42,503 nt of DNA from Granulicella sp. (GTDB taxonomy: Bacteria; Acidobacteriota; Terriglobia; Terriglobales; Acidobacteriaceae), in NCBI GenBank assembly GCA_003162875.1, contig PLUT01000108.1, positions 2,215 through 44,717 of the forward strand. The letters run 5' to 3'. Under the pieces are notes generated by a model, which was given only the letters and a program-made list of their open reading frames with translations, had not been told where the DNA came from and did no database searches. The translations under genes and the position numbers were made by a program. Below, one piece after another: positions 30,521 to 38,466 of the stretch. How positions within the stretch are numbered: the stretch's first letter is position 1; the number at the start of each line of letters is the position of its first letter.

Positions 30521-30832
30521 ATGCAGATGTATGATCCGCCGCACCCCGGAATGCTGATCGCAGACGTTTTGGAGAATGGAAACCTGAGAACAGGGAGCTC
30601 TGTGACCGCGTTGGCGAAGCATATGGGAGTTACGCGGGCGGCGCTGTCGCGCGTGATCAATGGGAAGGCTGGGATCTCGGCGGAGATGGCGCTGCGTCTA
30701 CAGGACGCGCTTGGTGTGAAGGCCGACTTGTGGTTGCGCCTTCAGATTCAGCGCGACTTATGGGTGGCTTCGCGGAAGAGGCGAAAGAAGGTGCGGAGCG
30801 TGGTGCTGCCGGAGCGGCGGAAGGCGGCTTAG
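30521..30832 (+). CDS. higA: HigA-family antitoxin
   Basis: The 103-residue protein has the HigA signature: HPGMLIADVLENGNL, helix-turn-helix SVTALAKHMGVTRAALSRVINGK (about 28-50), ISAEMALRLQDALGVKADLWLRLQ, and a basic tail (SRKRRKKVRS). It should bind the toxin and repress the operon. The ATG follows TAGGAG with good spacing; an upstream in-frame Met inside higB has none. A 200-residue TIKI-like gene begins only 15 bp downstream on the same strand. Confidence 0.93.
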   Translation: MQMYDPPHPGMLIADVLENGNLRTGSSVTALAKHMGVTRAALSRVINGKAGISAEMALRLQDALGVKADLWLRLQIQRDLWVASRKRRKKVRSVVLPERRKAA

Positions 30833-30847
30833 GGAGGCTGGTGGTAA

Positions 30848-31450
30848 ATGCTGCACCTCATTGGAGTGAATCACCGCGCTCAGGTCCGCGAACGAGGCTA
30901 TGAGGATACCCATTGCCAGAGGGAACTCGCTCGACGATTGCGTAGGGCCGTCAGCGATTTTAAGCTGAGCTTCGTTGCTGAGGAATACTACGAAGAGTTG
31001 CTGGTACAGCGGGGCGAGGAGTCCATCGCCAAGGAGATTGCGTTGGAAATTGGAATCGAACACAGGTTCTGCAATCCAAACAACGAAGAGCTATGCGAGA
31101 TCGGTTGTCTCGATCTCAACACGATTTATTGGATGCTAAGAAGGCCCAATAACGGGTGCCTTTCCCTTAGCGAGATTAAGGTTCAGGCGCAGGCCATTTT
31201 AACGGCCCGATATTCTCCTATACGGGAGCGGTTTTGGTTCGATCGGTTGGGGGAATTGCGTGGCCGCGACGGAGTATTCGTTTGCGGTGATGCGCATGTC
31301 GAAAGTTTTGCTCGCTTTCTTGGTGCCAACCAAATTGCCACGAACGTCGTGGCGCGTGGAATTGGATTTGTGCCGGGCGAGGGCGAGGAAACTCGAGAAA
31401 CGATGAAGTACCTATCGGAGCATCCTGAGCTCGCGAATTGGGAAGCGTGA
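30848..31450 (+). CDS. Small TraB/TIKI-superfamily-like protein, unrecognised family
   Basis: I do not know a named family for this 200-residue protein. It has two GxxH motifs, GVNH (6-9) near the N-terminus and GDAH (147-150) near the C-terminus. Between them are a Glu pair in FVAEEYYEE (45-46), SIAKEIALEIGIEHRFCNP (59-77), and an Arg-rich helix IRERFWFDRL (125-134). This order (GxxH, Glu, Ala-rich helix, Arg, GxxH) is that of the TraB/GumN/TIKI superfamily, but the protein has about two thirds of the usual length and no signal peptide, so it should be cytoplasmic. It begins 15 bp after higA, suggesting a three-gene operon, and is followed by a terminator-like hairpin. Confidence 0.65.
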   Translation: MLHLIGVNHRAQVRERGYEDTHCQRELARRLRRAVSDFKLSFVAEEYYEELLVQRGEESIAKEIALEIGIEHRFCNPNNEELCEIGCLDLNTIYWMLRRPNNGCLSLSEIKVQAQAILTARYSPIRERFWFDRLGELRGRDGVFVCGDAHVESFARFLGANQIATNVVARGIGFVPGEGEETRETMKYLSEHPELANWEA

Positions 31451-31474
31451 GGCACCCGACTTTGGTAGGGTGCC
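31451..31474. terminator. GGCACCC/GGGTGCC hairpin between convergent genes
   Basis: GGCACCC (31451-31457) pairs with GGGTGCC (31468-31474), beginning one base after the preceding stop codon. No T run follows. The GGGTGCCCGG end resembles the dispersed repeat at 24841, so this may be a repeat serving as terminator. Confidence 0.55.
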
Positions 31475-31487
31475 CGGATTGGTGGCG

Positions 31488-32864
31488 CTAGACGCCTAGT
31501 TCGGAGCGGATGGCGTTGGCGATGGTGTTGGCGTGGTGTTGCATGAGGGGTTCGGATTCGGCTTCGATCATGACGCGGGCGAGGGCTTCGGTGCCGGAGT
31601 AGCGGATGACGACGCGGCCGGAGTCGGCGAGTTCGGCTTCAGCGGCGGCGATGGCGGCGGCGACGGCGGGGAACTGGTCGAGCGGGCGCTTCTCGCGGAC
31701 ATGCACGTTGACGATGGTCTGAGGGAAGGTCTTGAGGTCGGCGGTGAGCTCGCCGAGGGTGCGGCCGGAGCGGTGGACGATGTCCAGCAGCAGCAGCGCG
31801 GTGAGCAGACCGTCGCCGGTGGTGCTTCGACCGCTGAAAATAATATGGCCGGATTGCTCGCCGCCGAGGGCTGCGCCGGTGGCGAGCATCTGCTCGAGGA
31901 CGTACTTGTCGCCGACCGGGGCGCGGAGCATTTTGATGTTGCTGCGCTTGAGCGCGGCTTCCAGGCCCATGTTGGACATGGTGGTGGCGACCACGGTCGA
32001 GTTCGAGAGCAGGCCGCGCTCGGCCAGGTCGCGGGCGGCGAGCAGCAGGACGGCGTCGCCGTTGACGACGCGGCCGCGTTCGTCGGCGAAGAGGGCGCGG
32101 TCGGCGTCGCCGTCGAAGGTGATGCCCATGGACGCGTGGCGGGCGAGAACTTCGGCGGCAACCACCTCAGGGTGGAGCGCGCCGCAGTTTTCATTGATGT
32201 TGCGGCCGTTGGGGCTGGAGTGGGTGAGGATGACGGTGCCGCCACCACGGCCGTTGAGCTGGTCGAAGAGCTCTGGTGCGATGGCGCTGGCGGCGCCGTT
32301 GGCGCAGTCGATGACAATGGTGCGGCCGTCGAGCGAGAGGCCGGGGACGGCGGCGAGGAGAAAGAGGACGTACTCCACGCGGGCGGCTTCGTTGACGAAG
32401 GGCGGAGTGGCCTCGGTGGTGAGCCGATGGCGGCGGTTGGCTTCCGATTCGAGGTGGCGGAAGATCTCGTCTTCGATGGCGAGTTCGGTGGAGTCGGGGA
32501 GTTTGTAGCCGTCGGGGCCGAAGAGCTTGATGCCGTTGTCGGCCCAGGGATTGTGCGAGGCGGAGATGACAATGCCGGCACTGCAGTTGTGAGCGCGCGC
32601 GAGGAAGGCGACCGCGGGGGTGGTGATGACGCCGGCGCTCTCGACCATGGCGCGACCGGCGGTAAGGCCGGCGGTGAGGGCGGCGTCGATCCAGCTTGAG
32701 GATTCGCGTGTGTCCTGCCCGATGATGACGCGGGGAGCCAGGTCCGGGGCGATCGGCGCCAGATGATGGGCGAGCGCCAGGCCTACGGCGTGGACGGTGG
32801 TGAGGTCGAGCGGGAACTGGCCGGCGACGCCGCGAATGCCGTCGGTGCCGAAGAGCTTCTTCAT
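31488..32864 (-). CDS. glmM: Phosphoglucosamine mutase
   Basis: GlmM converts glucosamine 6-phosphate to glucosamine 1-phosphate for UDP-GlcNAc, feeding peptidoglycan and lipid A. The 458-residue protein begins with KLFGTDGIRGVAG. It carries the catalytic phosphoserine loop ISASHNP (Ser103), the magnesium loop DGDADR (251-256), GEQSGHII for the sugar and the C-terminal RYSGTEALARVMIE phosphate-binding domain. It is the last gene of the nadD-xseA-glmM run on this strand. Confidence 0.96.
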   Translation of the reverse strand: MKKLFGTDGIRGVAGQFPLDLTTVHAVGLALAHHLAPIAPDLAPRVIIGQDTRESSSWIDAALTAGLTAGRAMVESAGVITTPAVAFLARAHNCSAGIVISASHNPWADNGIKLFGPDGYKLPDSTELAIEDEIFRHLESEANRRHRLTTEATPPFVNEAARVEYVLFLLAAVPGLSLDGRTIVIDCANGAASAIAPELFDQLNGRGGGTVILTHSSPNGRNINENCGALHPEVVAAEVLARHASMGITFDGDADRALFADERGRVVNGDAVLLLAARDLAERGLLSNSTVVATTMSNMGLEAALKRSNIKMLRAPVGDKYVLEQMLATGAALGGEQSGHIIFSGRSTTGDGLLTALLLLDIVHRSGRTLGELTADLKTFPQTIVNVHVREKRPLDQFPAVAAAIAAAEAELADSGRVVIRYSGTEALARVMIEAESEPLMQHHANTIANAIRSELGV

Positions 32865-32880
32865 ATAGGTACAGGGTACG

Positions 32881-32934
32881 AGGTTCGAGGGATGAGGGGC
32901 AAGGCGAGTGACTCGAATGCGGTACCTCGAACCT
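32881..32934. repeat. Inverted repeat in the xseA-glmM spacer
   Basis: AGGTTCGAGG (32881-32890) and CCTCGAACCT (32925-32934) are perfectly complementary, the second ending in the xseA stop codon. The loop is 34 nt. There is no T run. Confidence 0.6.
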
Positions 32935-34549
32935 AAGGTTCGGTTTTTGTGACCTCGGCTTCGAGGGCGCCTTTGGCTAGGCGGGCACGGATGGTGGAGC
33001 CGGGGTTGGTGCCGACGGAGCTGTGCAGGAGTTGGCCGGAGGAGTTGTAGACCAGGGCGTAGCCGCGATTGAGGACGGCGAGGGGCGAGAGCGCGCCCAG
33101 ACGGGCGGTGGCGCGGTCGAGGCGCGTGGCGCGGGCGGCGATGGCTCCGGCAGCGAGGCGGCTGAGGGACTGGTGCGCGGCGTCGAGCCGGCGGCCGACG
33201 AGAGCAAGGCGGACGGCGGGGTGGAGGCGCTCCAGGCGGACGGCGAGGGCGGCGAGTTGCGCGACGGGGGTGCGCAGGCGGCGGTTGGCGGTGACCTCGA
33301 TGCGGTGGTGGAGGTGGTCGAGGCGCTGGGCACGGCGGCCGATGAGAGTTTGTAACCGATTCTGGATTTGGCCGGTGGAGAGTGCGGCAAAGTGCTGGCG
33401 AACCAGCATGAGTTGGTACCGGATTGCCCGCCGGACGCGGGCGTCGAGGGCCTGCACGCGGTCCTCGATGCGGTGCTGGGCCGCGGTGATGAGTTCGGCG
33501 GCGGCGGAGGGGGTGGGGGCGCGCAGGTCGGCGACGAAGTCCGCAATGGTGAAGTCGGTCTGGTGGCCAATGGCGGAGACGACCGGGAGCGCGGAGGCGG
33601 CGATGGCGCGGGCGAGGGCCTCGTCGTTGAAGCCGGCGAGGTCTTCAATGGAACCGCCGCCGCGGGCGATGAGGATGAGATCGACCGGGGCGGCGTTCGC
33701 GTTGGGCTGGCGCCGATTGGGCTGGCGCTGATTGAACCAGCGAATGCCGGCGGCGACAGAGGCTGCGCATCCCGGACCCTGGACCGTGGCAGGATAGACC
33801 AGCAGATTGAGGCGCGCGTGACGGCGGCGGACGACCTTGACGATGTCGTGCAGGACCGCGCCCGCGGTGGAGGTGATGACGCCGACCGAGCGAGGGAATG
33901 CGGGCAGCGGGCGCTTGCGGGCCGGATCGAAGAGGCCTTCGGCGAGCAGGCGCGCCTTGAGCAGCTCGAAGGCGAGTTGCAGTGCGCCGGAGCCACGCGG
34001 CTCAAGGGTTTCCGCGATGAGCTGAAGCTGGCCGCGAGGTTCGTAGACGGAGACGCGGCCACGCGCGAGGACGGCAAGGCCATCCTGCGGGCGGAAGCGG
34101 AGGAGCTGGGCCTGGCTGCGGAAGAGCACCACCGCAAGCTGGGCGTCACCGTCCTTAAGCGTGAAGTAGGTGTGGCCGGAGGGCGCGTGACGGCAGTTGG
34201 AGATTTCGCCTTCGACCCAGATGTCCTGGTGTTCGCGCTCGAGTTGGAGGCGGATGCCGGTGACGAGGTCGCGGATGGTCCAGATGCGGCGTTCGATGGG
34301 CGGCGGAAAGGGCGCGTCCGGCAAATCGGCGGCGACAGCCTTGCGGCGTTTGCGGACAGGCGGACGCGGGGACGGCGCTGAGCCGGAGGATTGCGAGGAA
34401 AAGAGCAGATCCAACTGGGATTCGGACGGGGGATGTTTTGCCGCGGAGGTCGCGGGCTGCGGTTCGGGGTTCGCGGGCCGCGCGGGTTTGGATTTCAGCC
34501 AGAGGCCGGCCAGGGTCGCCGGTGCAGGATTGTCGTCGCGCTCGGCCAT
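32933..34549 (-). CDS. xseA: Exodeoxyribonuclease VII large subunit
   Basis: The large subunit of the single-strand-specific exonuclease VII. The 538-residue form starts at MAERDDNPAPATLAGL, 19 bp after the nadD stop; the open frame reaches further back but only through antisense-of-nadD sequence. The first 80 residues are Pro/Ala/Ser-rich and atypical. The OB-fold follows (IWTIRDLVTGIRLQLE, IWVEGEISNCRHAPSGHTYF), then the catalytic region with GVITSTAGAVLHDI, LILIARGGGSIEDL, VVSAIGHQTDFTIADFVADL and APTPSAAAEL. Long helices and SPLAVLNRGYALV follow near the end. I saw no xseB for the small subunit in the window. Confidence 0.95.
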   Translation of the reverse strand: MAERDDNPAPATLAGLWLKSKPARPANPEPQPATSAAKHPPSESQLDLLFSSQSSGSAPSPRPPVRKRRKAVAADLPDAPFPPPIERRIWTIRDLVTGIRLQLEREHQDIWVEGEISNCRHAPSGHTYFTLKDGDAQLAVVLFRSQAQLLRFRPQDGLAVLARGRVSVYEPRGQLQLIAETLEPRGSGALQLAFELLKARLLAEGLFDPARKRPLPAFPRSVGVITSTAGAVLHDIVKVVRRRHARLNLLVYPATVQGPGCAASVAAGIRWFNQRQPNRRQPNANAAPVDLILIARGGGSIEDLAGFNDEALARAIAASALPVVSAIGHQTDFTIADFVADLRAPTPSAAAELITAAQHRIEDRVQALDARVRRAIRYQLMLVRQHFAALSTGQIQNRLQTLIGRRAQRLDHLHHRIEVTANRRLRTPVAQLAALAVRLERLHPAVRLALVGRRLDAAHQSLSRLAAGAIAARATRLDRATARLGALSPLAVLNRGYALVYNSSGQLLHSSVGTNPGSTIRARLAKGALEAEVTKTEP

Positions 34550-34568
34550 ATCGGATGAGTGTAGAGCA

Positions 34569-35186
34569 TCAGCGGTAGAGGCGATGGGTCTGGATGTAGT
34601 CGGCGACGGCAGGGGGAAGCAGGCCGGGGCATGGATCTCCGGCGTGCAGGCGTTGGCGGAGTTCGGTGGCAGAGACGTCCTCGTGCACGGTGGTGAGGAG
34701 GTGGACGCGGCTGCGCTGTGCGGCGGTGAGGGCGAACTCGGGGCGTGTGAGGAACTCGGGCTTGAGGGGGAAGTCGGGGCGGCTGACGACGATCCATTCG
34801 GCAAGCTCGAGCAGGCGGTCGGGCGAGTGCCAGTTGCGCAGGCTGAGGAAGCTGTCGGCGCCGGTGAGGACGAAGAGGGTTGCGGCGGGAGCCTCGCGGG
34901 CAAGCGCGGCGAGAGTGTCGACGGTGTAGTTGGGGGCGCCGTCGGGGCGGGGCGCGTCGACGCTGGACACGGCGAAGCGGGGGTCGGCTGCGGAGGCGAC
35001 GGCGAGCATGGTCATCGCAAGGCGGTCGGCGAAGGTGGCGGGGGGGGACTCGGCCTTTAAGGGCTGGCGGCCAACCGGGGCGAAGAGGACGCGGTCGAGC
35101 GCGAAGGCACTGGCCGCCGCGGAAGCCAGTGCCAGATGGCCGCGATGAATGGGGTCGAATGTGCCGCCGAAGAGGGCTACGCGCAT
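34569..35186 (-). CDS. nadD: Nicotinate-nucleotide adenylyltransferase
   Basis: NadD adenylates nicotinate mononucleotide in NAD synthesis. The 205-residue protein starts with MRVALFGGTFDPIHRGHL (GGTFDP and HRGH are the nucleotidyltransferase signature), continues with FVLTGADSFLSLRNW, and ends with the VSATELRQRL block, equivalent to the (I)SSTxxR motif. Length is normal. An outer-membrane barrel gene lies 19 bp upstream and xseA 19 bp downstream, all on the same strand. rsfS, often next to nadD, is not here. Confidence 0.95.
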   Translation of the reverse strand: MRVALFGGTFDPIHRGHLALASAAASAFALDRVLFAPVGRQPLKAESPPATFADRLAMTMLAVASAADPRFAVSSVDAPRPDGAPNYTVDTLAALAREAPAATLFVLTGADSFLSLRNWHSPDRLLELAEWIVVSRPDFPLKPEFLTRPEFALTAAQRSRVHLLTTVHEDVSATELRQRLHAGDPCPGLLPPAVADYIQTHRLYR

Positions 35187-35205
35187 TCTGGTTATGCTAC
35201 GGCAT

Positions 35206-35907
35206 CTACCGGCTGTGGAAGTCGAAGCGGTAGGCGAGGCCGGTACGCAGCGTGATCAGGTAGTTGCTGGACTGGGAGTTTGGATTGGCTACGCATGGGA
35301 TGGCTACTCCGGCAAGGGTGTAACCACAGATAGCGCCTACCGGGCTGACAATGGTACCCGAATTGGAGTACATGCCCGCGCCGTAGTTGGCGAGGAAGCC
35401 GACGTTGACTTCCACCACGCGCCAGTCAAAGCTCTTGGAAATCTTGCGGTCTGCGCCGATGCCGAACTGATAGACGAAGTTGTTGGAGTAGTGGGTTGCG
35501 AAGGGAATCCTGGTGTGACCGATGCCGAATCCGCCCTCGACGAAGGGTGTGGTCTGCCAGAAGGCCCTTTTGCTGGCAACGCGAAGGCTGAAGATGCCGT
35601 CCTCGCGGTCAATCTGAGACCCGTAAATGTTGTCGCGGTAGACGTCTCCGCGGGCGTCGATGCCGACGACGATGGGGCCGGTGTTGAGCTTGCCGAGCCG
35701 GGGCAGATGAGTAACGTCATAGTAAACGCCATAGCTGGGCCCAAAGAGAAATGGACTGTCGACGTTGCCATGAGGCCCGGGATTTGCGTAGATGCCCGTC
35801 CGAGTGAATCGCTGGGCATCGAAGGTGACATAGACTCCGGATTGGGCATAAGCAGCGGCGGAAGCGAGGGCGATGGCGAGAACAGTAGCAATGGATCGCA
35901 GTTTCAT
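35206..35907 (-). CDS. Outer-membrane beta-barrel protein, paralogue 1
   Basis: The 233-residue protein has a signal peptide (MKLRSIATVLAIALASAAAYAQ) and alternating amphipathic strands: GVYVTFDAQRFTR, SYGVYYDVTHL, VVGIDARGDV, FSLRVASKR, PFVEGGFGIGHTR, VYQFGIGADRKI, and WRVVEVNVGFLANYG. It ends in a strand with aromatic residues (LRTGLAYRFDFHSR), as in OmpA/OmpW-like barrels. Two Cys near residues 190 and 206 may form a disulfide in a surface loop. It resembles the next gene upstream in its signal peptide, DWRVVEV/EWRVAEI block and end strand, so they are paralogues. Function unknown. Confidence 0.85.
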   Translation of the reverse strand: MKLRSIATVLAIALASAAAYAQSGVYVTFDAQRFTRTGIYANPGPHGNVDSPFLFGPSYGVYYDVTHLPRLGKLNTGPIVVGIDARGDVYRDNIYGSQIDREDGIFSLRVASKRAFWQTTPFVEGGFGIGHTRIPFATHYSNNFVYQFGIGADRKISKSFDWRVVEVNVGFLANYGAGMYSNSGTIVSPVGAICGYTLAGVAIPCVANPNSQSSNYLITLRTGLAYRFDFHSR

Positions 35908-36227
35908 CGGTGTTCCTTTTGCGAAGAGTTTGGGGCACCGATGAGCATATAGAACTAGAAGGGCAATGTCAGCAACAAATTTCTATAGCGGAAAGATTTC
36001 CGCGGCGGAAAATGGGCGGGGGGCCAGTTGTGGCGCGGCCTCCAACCGCTCCTTGCAGGAGTTTTCCGTTCTCCCGGGGCAGGATTCAAGCAGGCCCGAG
36101 GAGGCTCCTTTTCGGGGTCGGGGACGTGATGCCCGACCGGGCTTGCGGACGGGCCGAGACCCCGGCAATCTCCGAAGCGGGGCGATCGAACTGGTTGCCG
36201 GCTGCGCCCGCAGCCAGATTTGGAAGG
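35908..36227. other. 320-bp spacer between the two barrel genes, nothing recognised
   Basis: GC-rich apart from its first 90 bases. It has no open frame with family motifs and no repeat I could match elsewhere in the window. It should hold the promoter of the downstream barrel gene. Confidence 0.5.
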
Positions 36228-36836
36228 CTAAAAGCGGAAGACGAGGCCGGTGCTGAAGTTAACCAGCTTCGACGGGGGGATGGCAACGGTTCCCCCGGCG
36301 CCCACTGTGGCGCTGGAGACCGTCGTCAGAGCGCCGTAGCCGATCTCCGCCACGCGCCACTCGACATGCTTCGCGATGGTGTAATCGACCCCGCCGAAAA
36401 AGGCATAGTCGACTTTGCTGATGTGCAGGGTTGCGCTGGGGGGCTTGGTGACACCTTCGCCGATGGTGGCCTCGAGGTAAGGCCGGAAGGGCCGGCTGAA
36501 CGGCTTGCCGGAGACGCGCAGGCCTACCAGGAAGTTGCGCAGCATGGCGTTGTTGGCGTGCAGGTCGGAGAAGCGCACATCGAAGCCGGTGTCGAGCTTG
36601 CCGGAATGAAGGAAATCGTAGTATCCGCCCAGGTTATAGCCATAGAACACATTGGAGGTCGAGTTTTGGCCGAGGAAGGCATAGCTGTTGCCGTTGCCGT
36701 TGAGGTTGTCTCCGGTGTCGACGACCGAGTTGCTGACGCGAATGGCAATGGGGTTGAAGTAGAGGCCAACCTGGGCGTGGAGGGCGACCGTCGTCAAGGC
36801 GAACGCGACGACAGTGGCAAGGTACCGAAGCTTCAT
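36228..36836 (-). CDS. Outer-membrane beta-barrel protein, paralogue 2
   Basis: The 202-residue protein begins with a signal peptide (MKLRYLATVVAFALTTVALHAQ) and has the barrel pattern of its neighbour: VGLYFNPIAIRVSN, NVFYGYNLGGYYDFLHSG, LDTGFDVRFSDLH, FLVGLRVSGK, PYLEATIGEGV, DYAFFGGVDYTIAKHVEWRVAEIGYGAL, and a terminal strand FSTGLVFRF ending in Phe, the classic signal for BAM-mediated insertion. A Gly/Asn-rich loop follows strand 1. Function unknown. Confidence 0.85.
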   Translation of the reverse strand: MKLRYLATVVAFALTTVALHAQVGLYFNPIAIRVSNSVVDTGDNLNGNGNSYAFLGQNSTSNVFYGYNLGGYYDFLHSGKLDTGFDVRFSDLHANNAMLRNFLVGLRVSGKPFSRPFRPYLEATIGEGVTKPPSATLHISKVDYAFFGGVDYTIAKHVEWRVAEIGYGALTTVSSATVGAGGTVAIPPSKLVNFSTGLVFRF

Positions 36837-37101
36837 TAGGAATCCTCAAAAAGATTACGCTGACGCCGCCCACAGGACGGCACAGATACAAGTCTATAGA
36901 AAGATTTGCGAAAGCATGAGCGACTCCGGACGGAATCGCAGTTTACGGGCGGGGACAGGCGGATCAGGGCAGACGAAGAACGATGCCGGAACTGACCACG
37001 GCGCAGGCACAACGCGCGCGGGTCGCCGGGGCGCCAATTCATTGCCGGTGTCACGTGGGATGCGGCGCGCGACTCGAAGGGAGGCTTGCCTGCGCAGGAT
37101 T

Positions 37102-38235
37102 TTATCGGGCGCGGCCGCGGGCGTTGGGTCTGGGCGGGGGATAGGCAGGTTTGCGCTTGGCTGGCTTAACCGAGGCGGCTCGGGGTTCGTCGAGGTCGAC
37201 GGGCTTTGGGCGATGCACGGCGACCAAGTCGGCGATGGCGAACTTGAGCGGGTCGATGCCCTGGCCGGTGACGGCCGAGATAGGAAAGAACGGGAGCTTG
37301 CGGCGCTTGGCGAAGGCGGCGAGCTTCTTGAGCTTCGCCGGGTCGGCGACGTCTATCTTGGCGGCGACCAGCAGGGTGGGTTTGGCGGCCAGCGCCGGAT
37401 CGAAGGACTTCAGTTCGGCGGTGATGATGCGGAAGTCGGCGACGGGGTCAGGGCGGGCATTTCCTTCGGCCCCGGCGCTTGAGTCGGAGACATCGACCAG
37501 GTGGACGATAACCGAGGTGCGTTCGATGTGTTTGAGGAACTGGATGCCGAGGCCGTGGCCGAGGTGCGCGCCCTCGATGAGGCCCGGGAGGTCGGCGACG
37601 GTGAAGGACTCGGTGTGAGGAAAGTCGCCAACCTGGACGACGCCGAGGTTGGGTTCGAGGGTGGTGAAGGCGTAGTTGGCGACCTTGGGGCGGGCGGCGG
37701 AGAGGCGGGAGATGAGGGTTGACTTTCCGACGTTTGGATAGCCGACCAGGCCGGCATCGGCAAGCAGACGAAGTTCGAGGCGGTAGCTGCGCTCCTCGCC
37801 GGGGCGGCCGAGCTCGTGTTCGCGGGGGGCCTGGTGGGTGGGCGTGGCGAAGTGCTGGTTTCCGCGTCCGCCGCGTCCGCCGCGGGCGATGAGGATGGTC
37901 TCGCCGGGGTGGGCGAAGTCGTGGACCAGCTCGCCGGTCTGGTCGTCGTAGAGCATGGTTCCAACCGGGACATTGAGGATGGTGGGCTCACCGGACTGGC
38001 CGGAGCAGTTGGAGCCGAGTCCGTGTCCTCCGCGCTGGGCTTTGTGCTCGGGATTGAAACGAAAGTGGATGAGGGTGTTGTGGGAAAGTGAGGACGACAT
38101 GAGGATATCTCCGCCGTGGCCACCGTCCCCCCCGGAGGGTCCGCCGCGGGGAACGAACTTTTCCCTGCGAAATGCCATACATCCGTTGCCGCCGTCGCCG
38201 GCTTTGACGCGAATTCGAGCTTCATCGAGGAACAT
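37102..38235 (-). CDS. obgE: GTPase ObgE/CgtA
   Basis: Obg is a GTPase linked to 50S ribosome assembly and stress control. The 377-residue form starts at [18 protein letters not shown], the conserved Obg start, with GGAAAG just upstream. The glycine-rich Obg domain (1-158) is intact. The G domain has G1 GYPNVGKS (165-172), G3 DLPG (215-218) and G5 SAVTG (320-324). The G4 element, normally NKxD, reads AKID (292-295), so the guanine-contacting Asn is replaced by Ala. The C-terminal OCT domain is absent; a short basic Pro-rich tail replaces it. It is divergent from the large receptor gene. Confidence 0.95.
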   Translation of the reverse strand: MFLDEARIRVKAGDGGNGCMAFRREKFVPRGGPSGGDGGHGGDILMSSSLSHNTLIHFRFNPEHKAQRGGHGLGSNCSGQSGEPTILNVPVGTMLYDDQTGELVHDFAHPGETILIARGGRGGRGNQHFATPTHQAPREHELGRPGEERSYRLELRLLADAGLVGYPNVGKSTLISRLSAARPKVANYAFTTLEPNLGVVQVGDFPHTESFTVADLPGLIEGAHLGHGLGIQFLKHIERTSVIVHLVDVSDSSAGAEGNARPDPVADFRIITAELKSFDPALAAKPTLLVAAKIDVADPAKLKKLAAFAKRRKLPFFPISAVTGQGIDPLKFAIADLVAVHRPKPVDLDEPRAASVKPAKRKPAYPPPRPNARGRAR

Positions 38236-38466
38236 TGTTTTCTTTCCAGTGTAACGGAAGCAGGATAGGCTTAGCGCATACCTTGATTTGCTGCAGCGTA
38301 ACCGGCGGGAACCTGTCCGCGAGGTGCGTATTTCCAATTTGGGCGATTTGAGCTCGATCGTAACCTCCTGTTGATTTGTAGATGCGAACATGGGATGCGA
38401 ATTGAGACAGCGAGTTACGAAGCAGTGTTGTTGAAGACGAGTCGAATGGAAGTTTTGGAGGAAGCG

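Noticed and set aside
31533-32699. Long + strand open frame antisense to glmM
   Set aside because: Composition is Gly/Val/Glu/Ala mirror coding of a real gene on the other strand. glmM motifs are complete.
34550-34903. N-terminal extension of xseA by 118 codons
   Set aside because: It is antisense-like low-complexity sequence over nadD on the same strand in another frame. The ATG at 34549 immediately follows the nadD stop.
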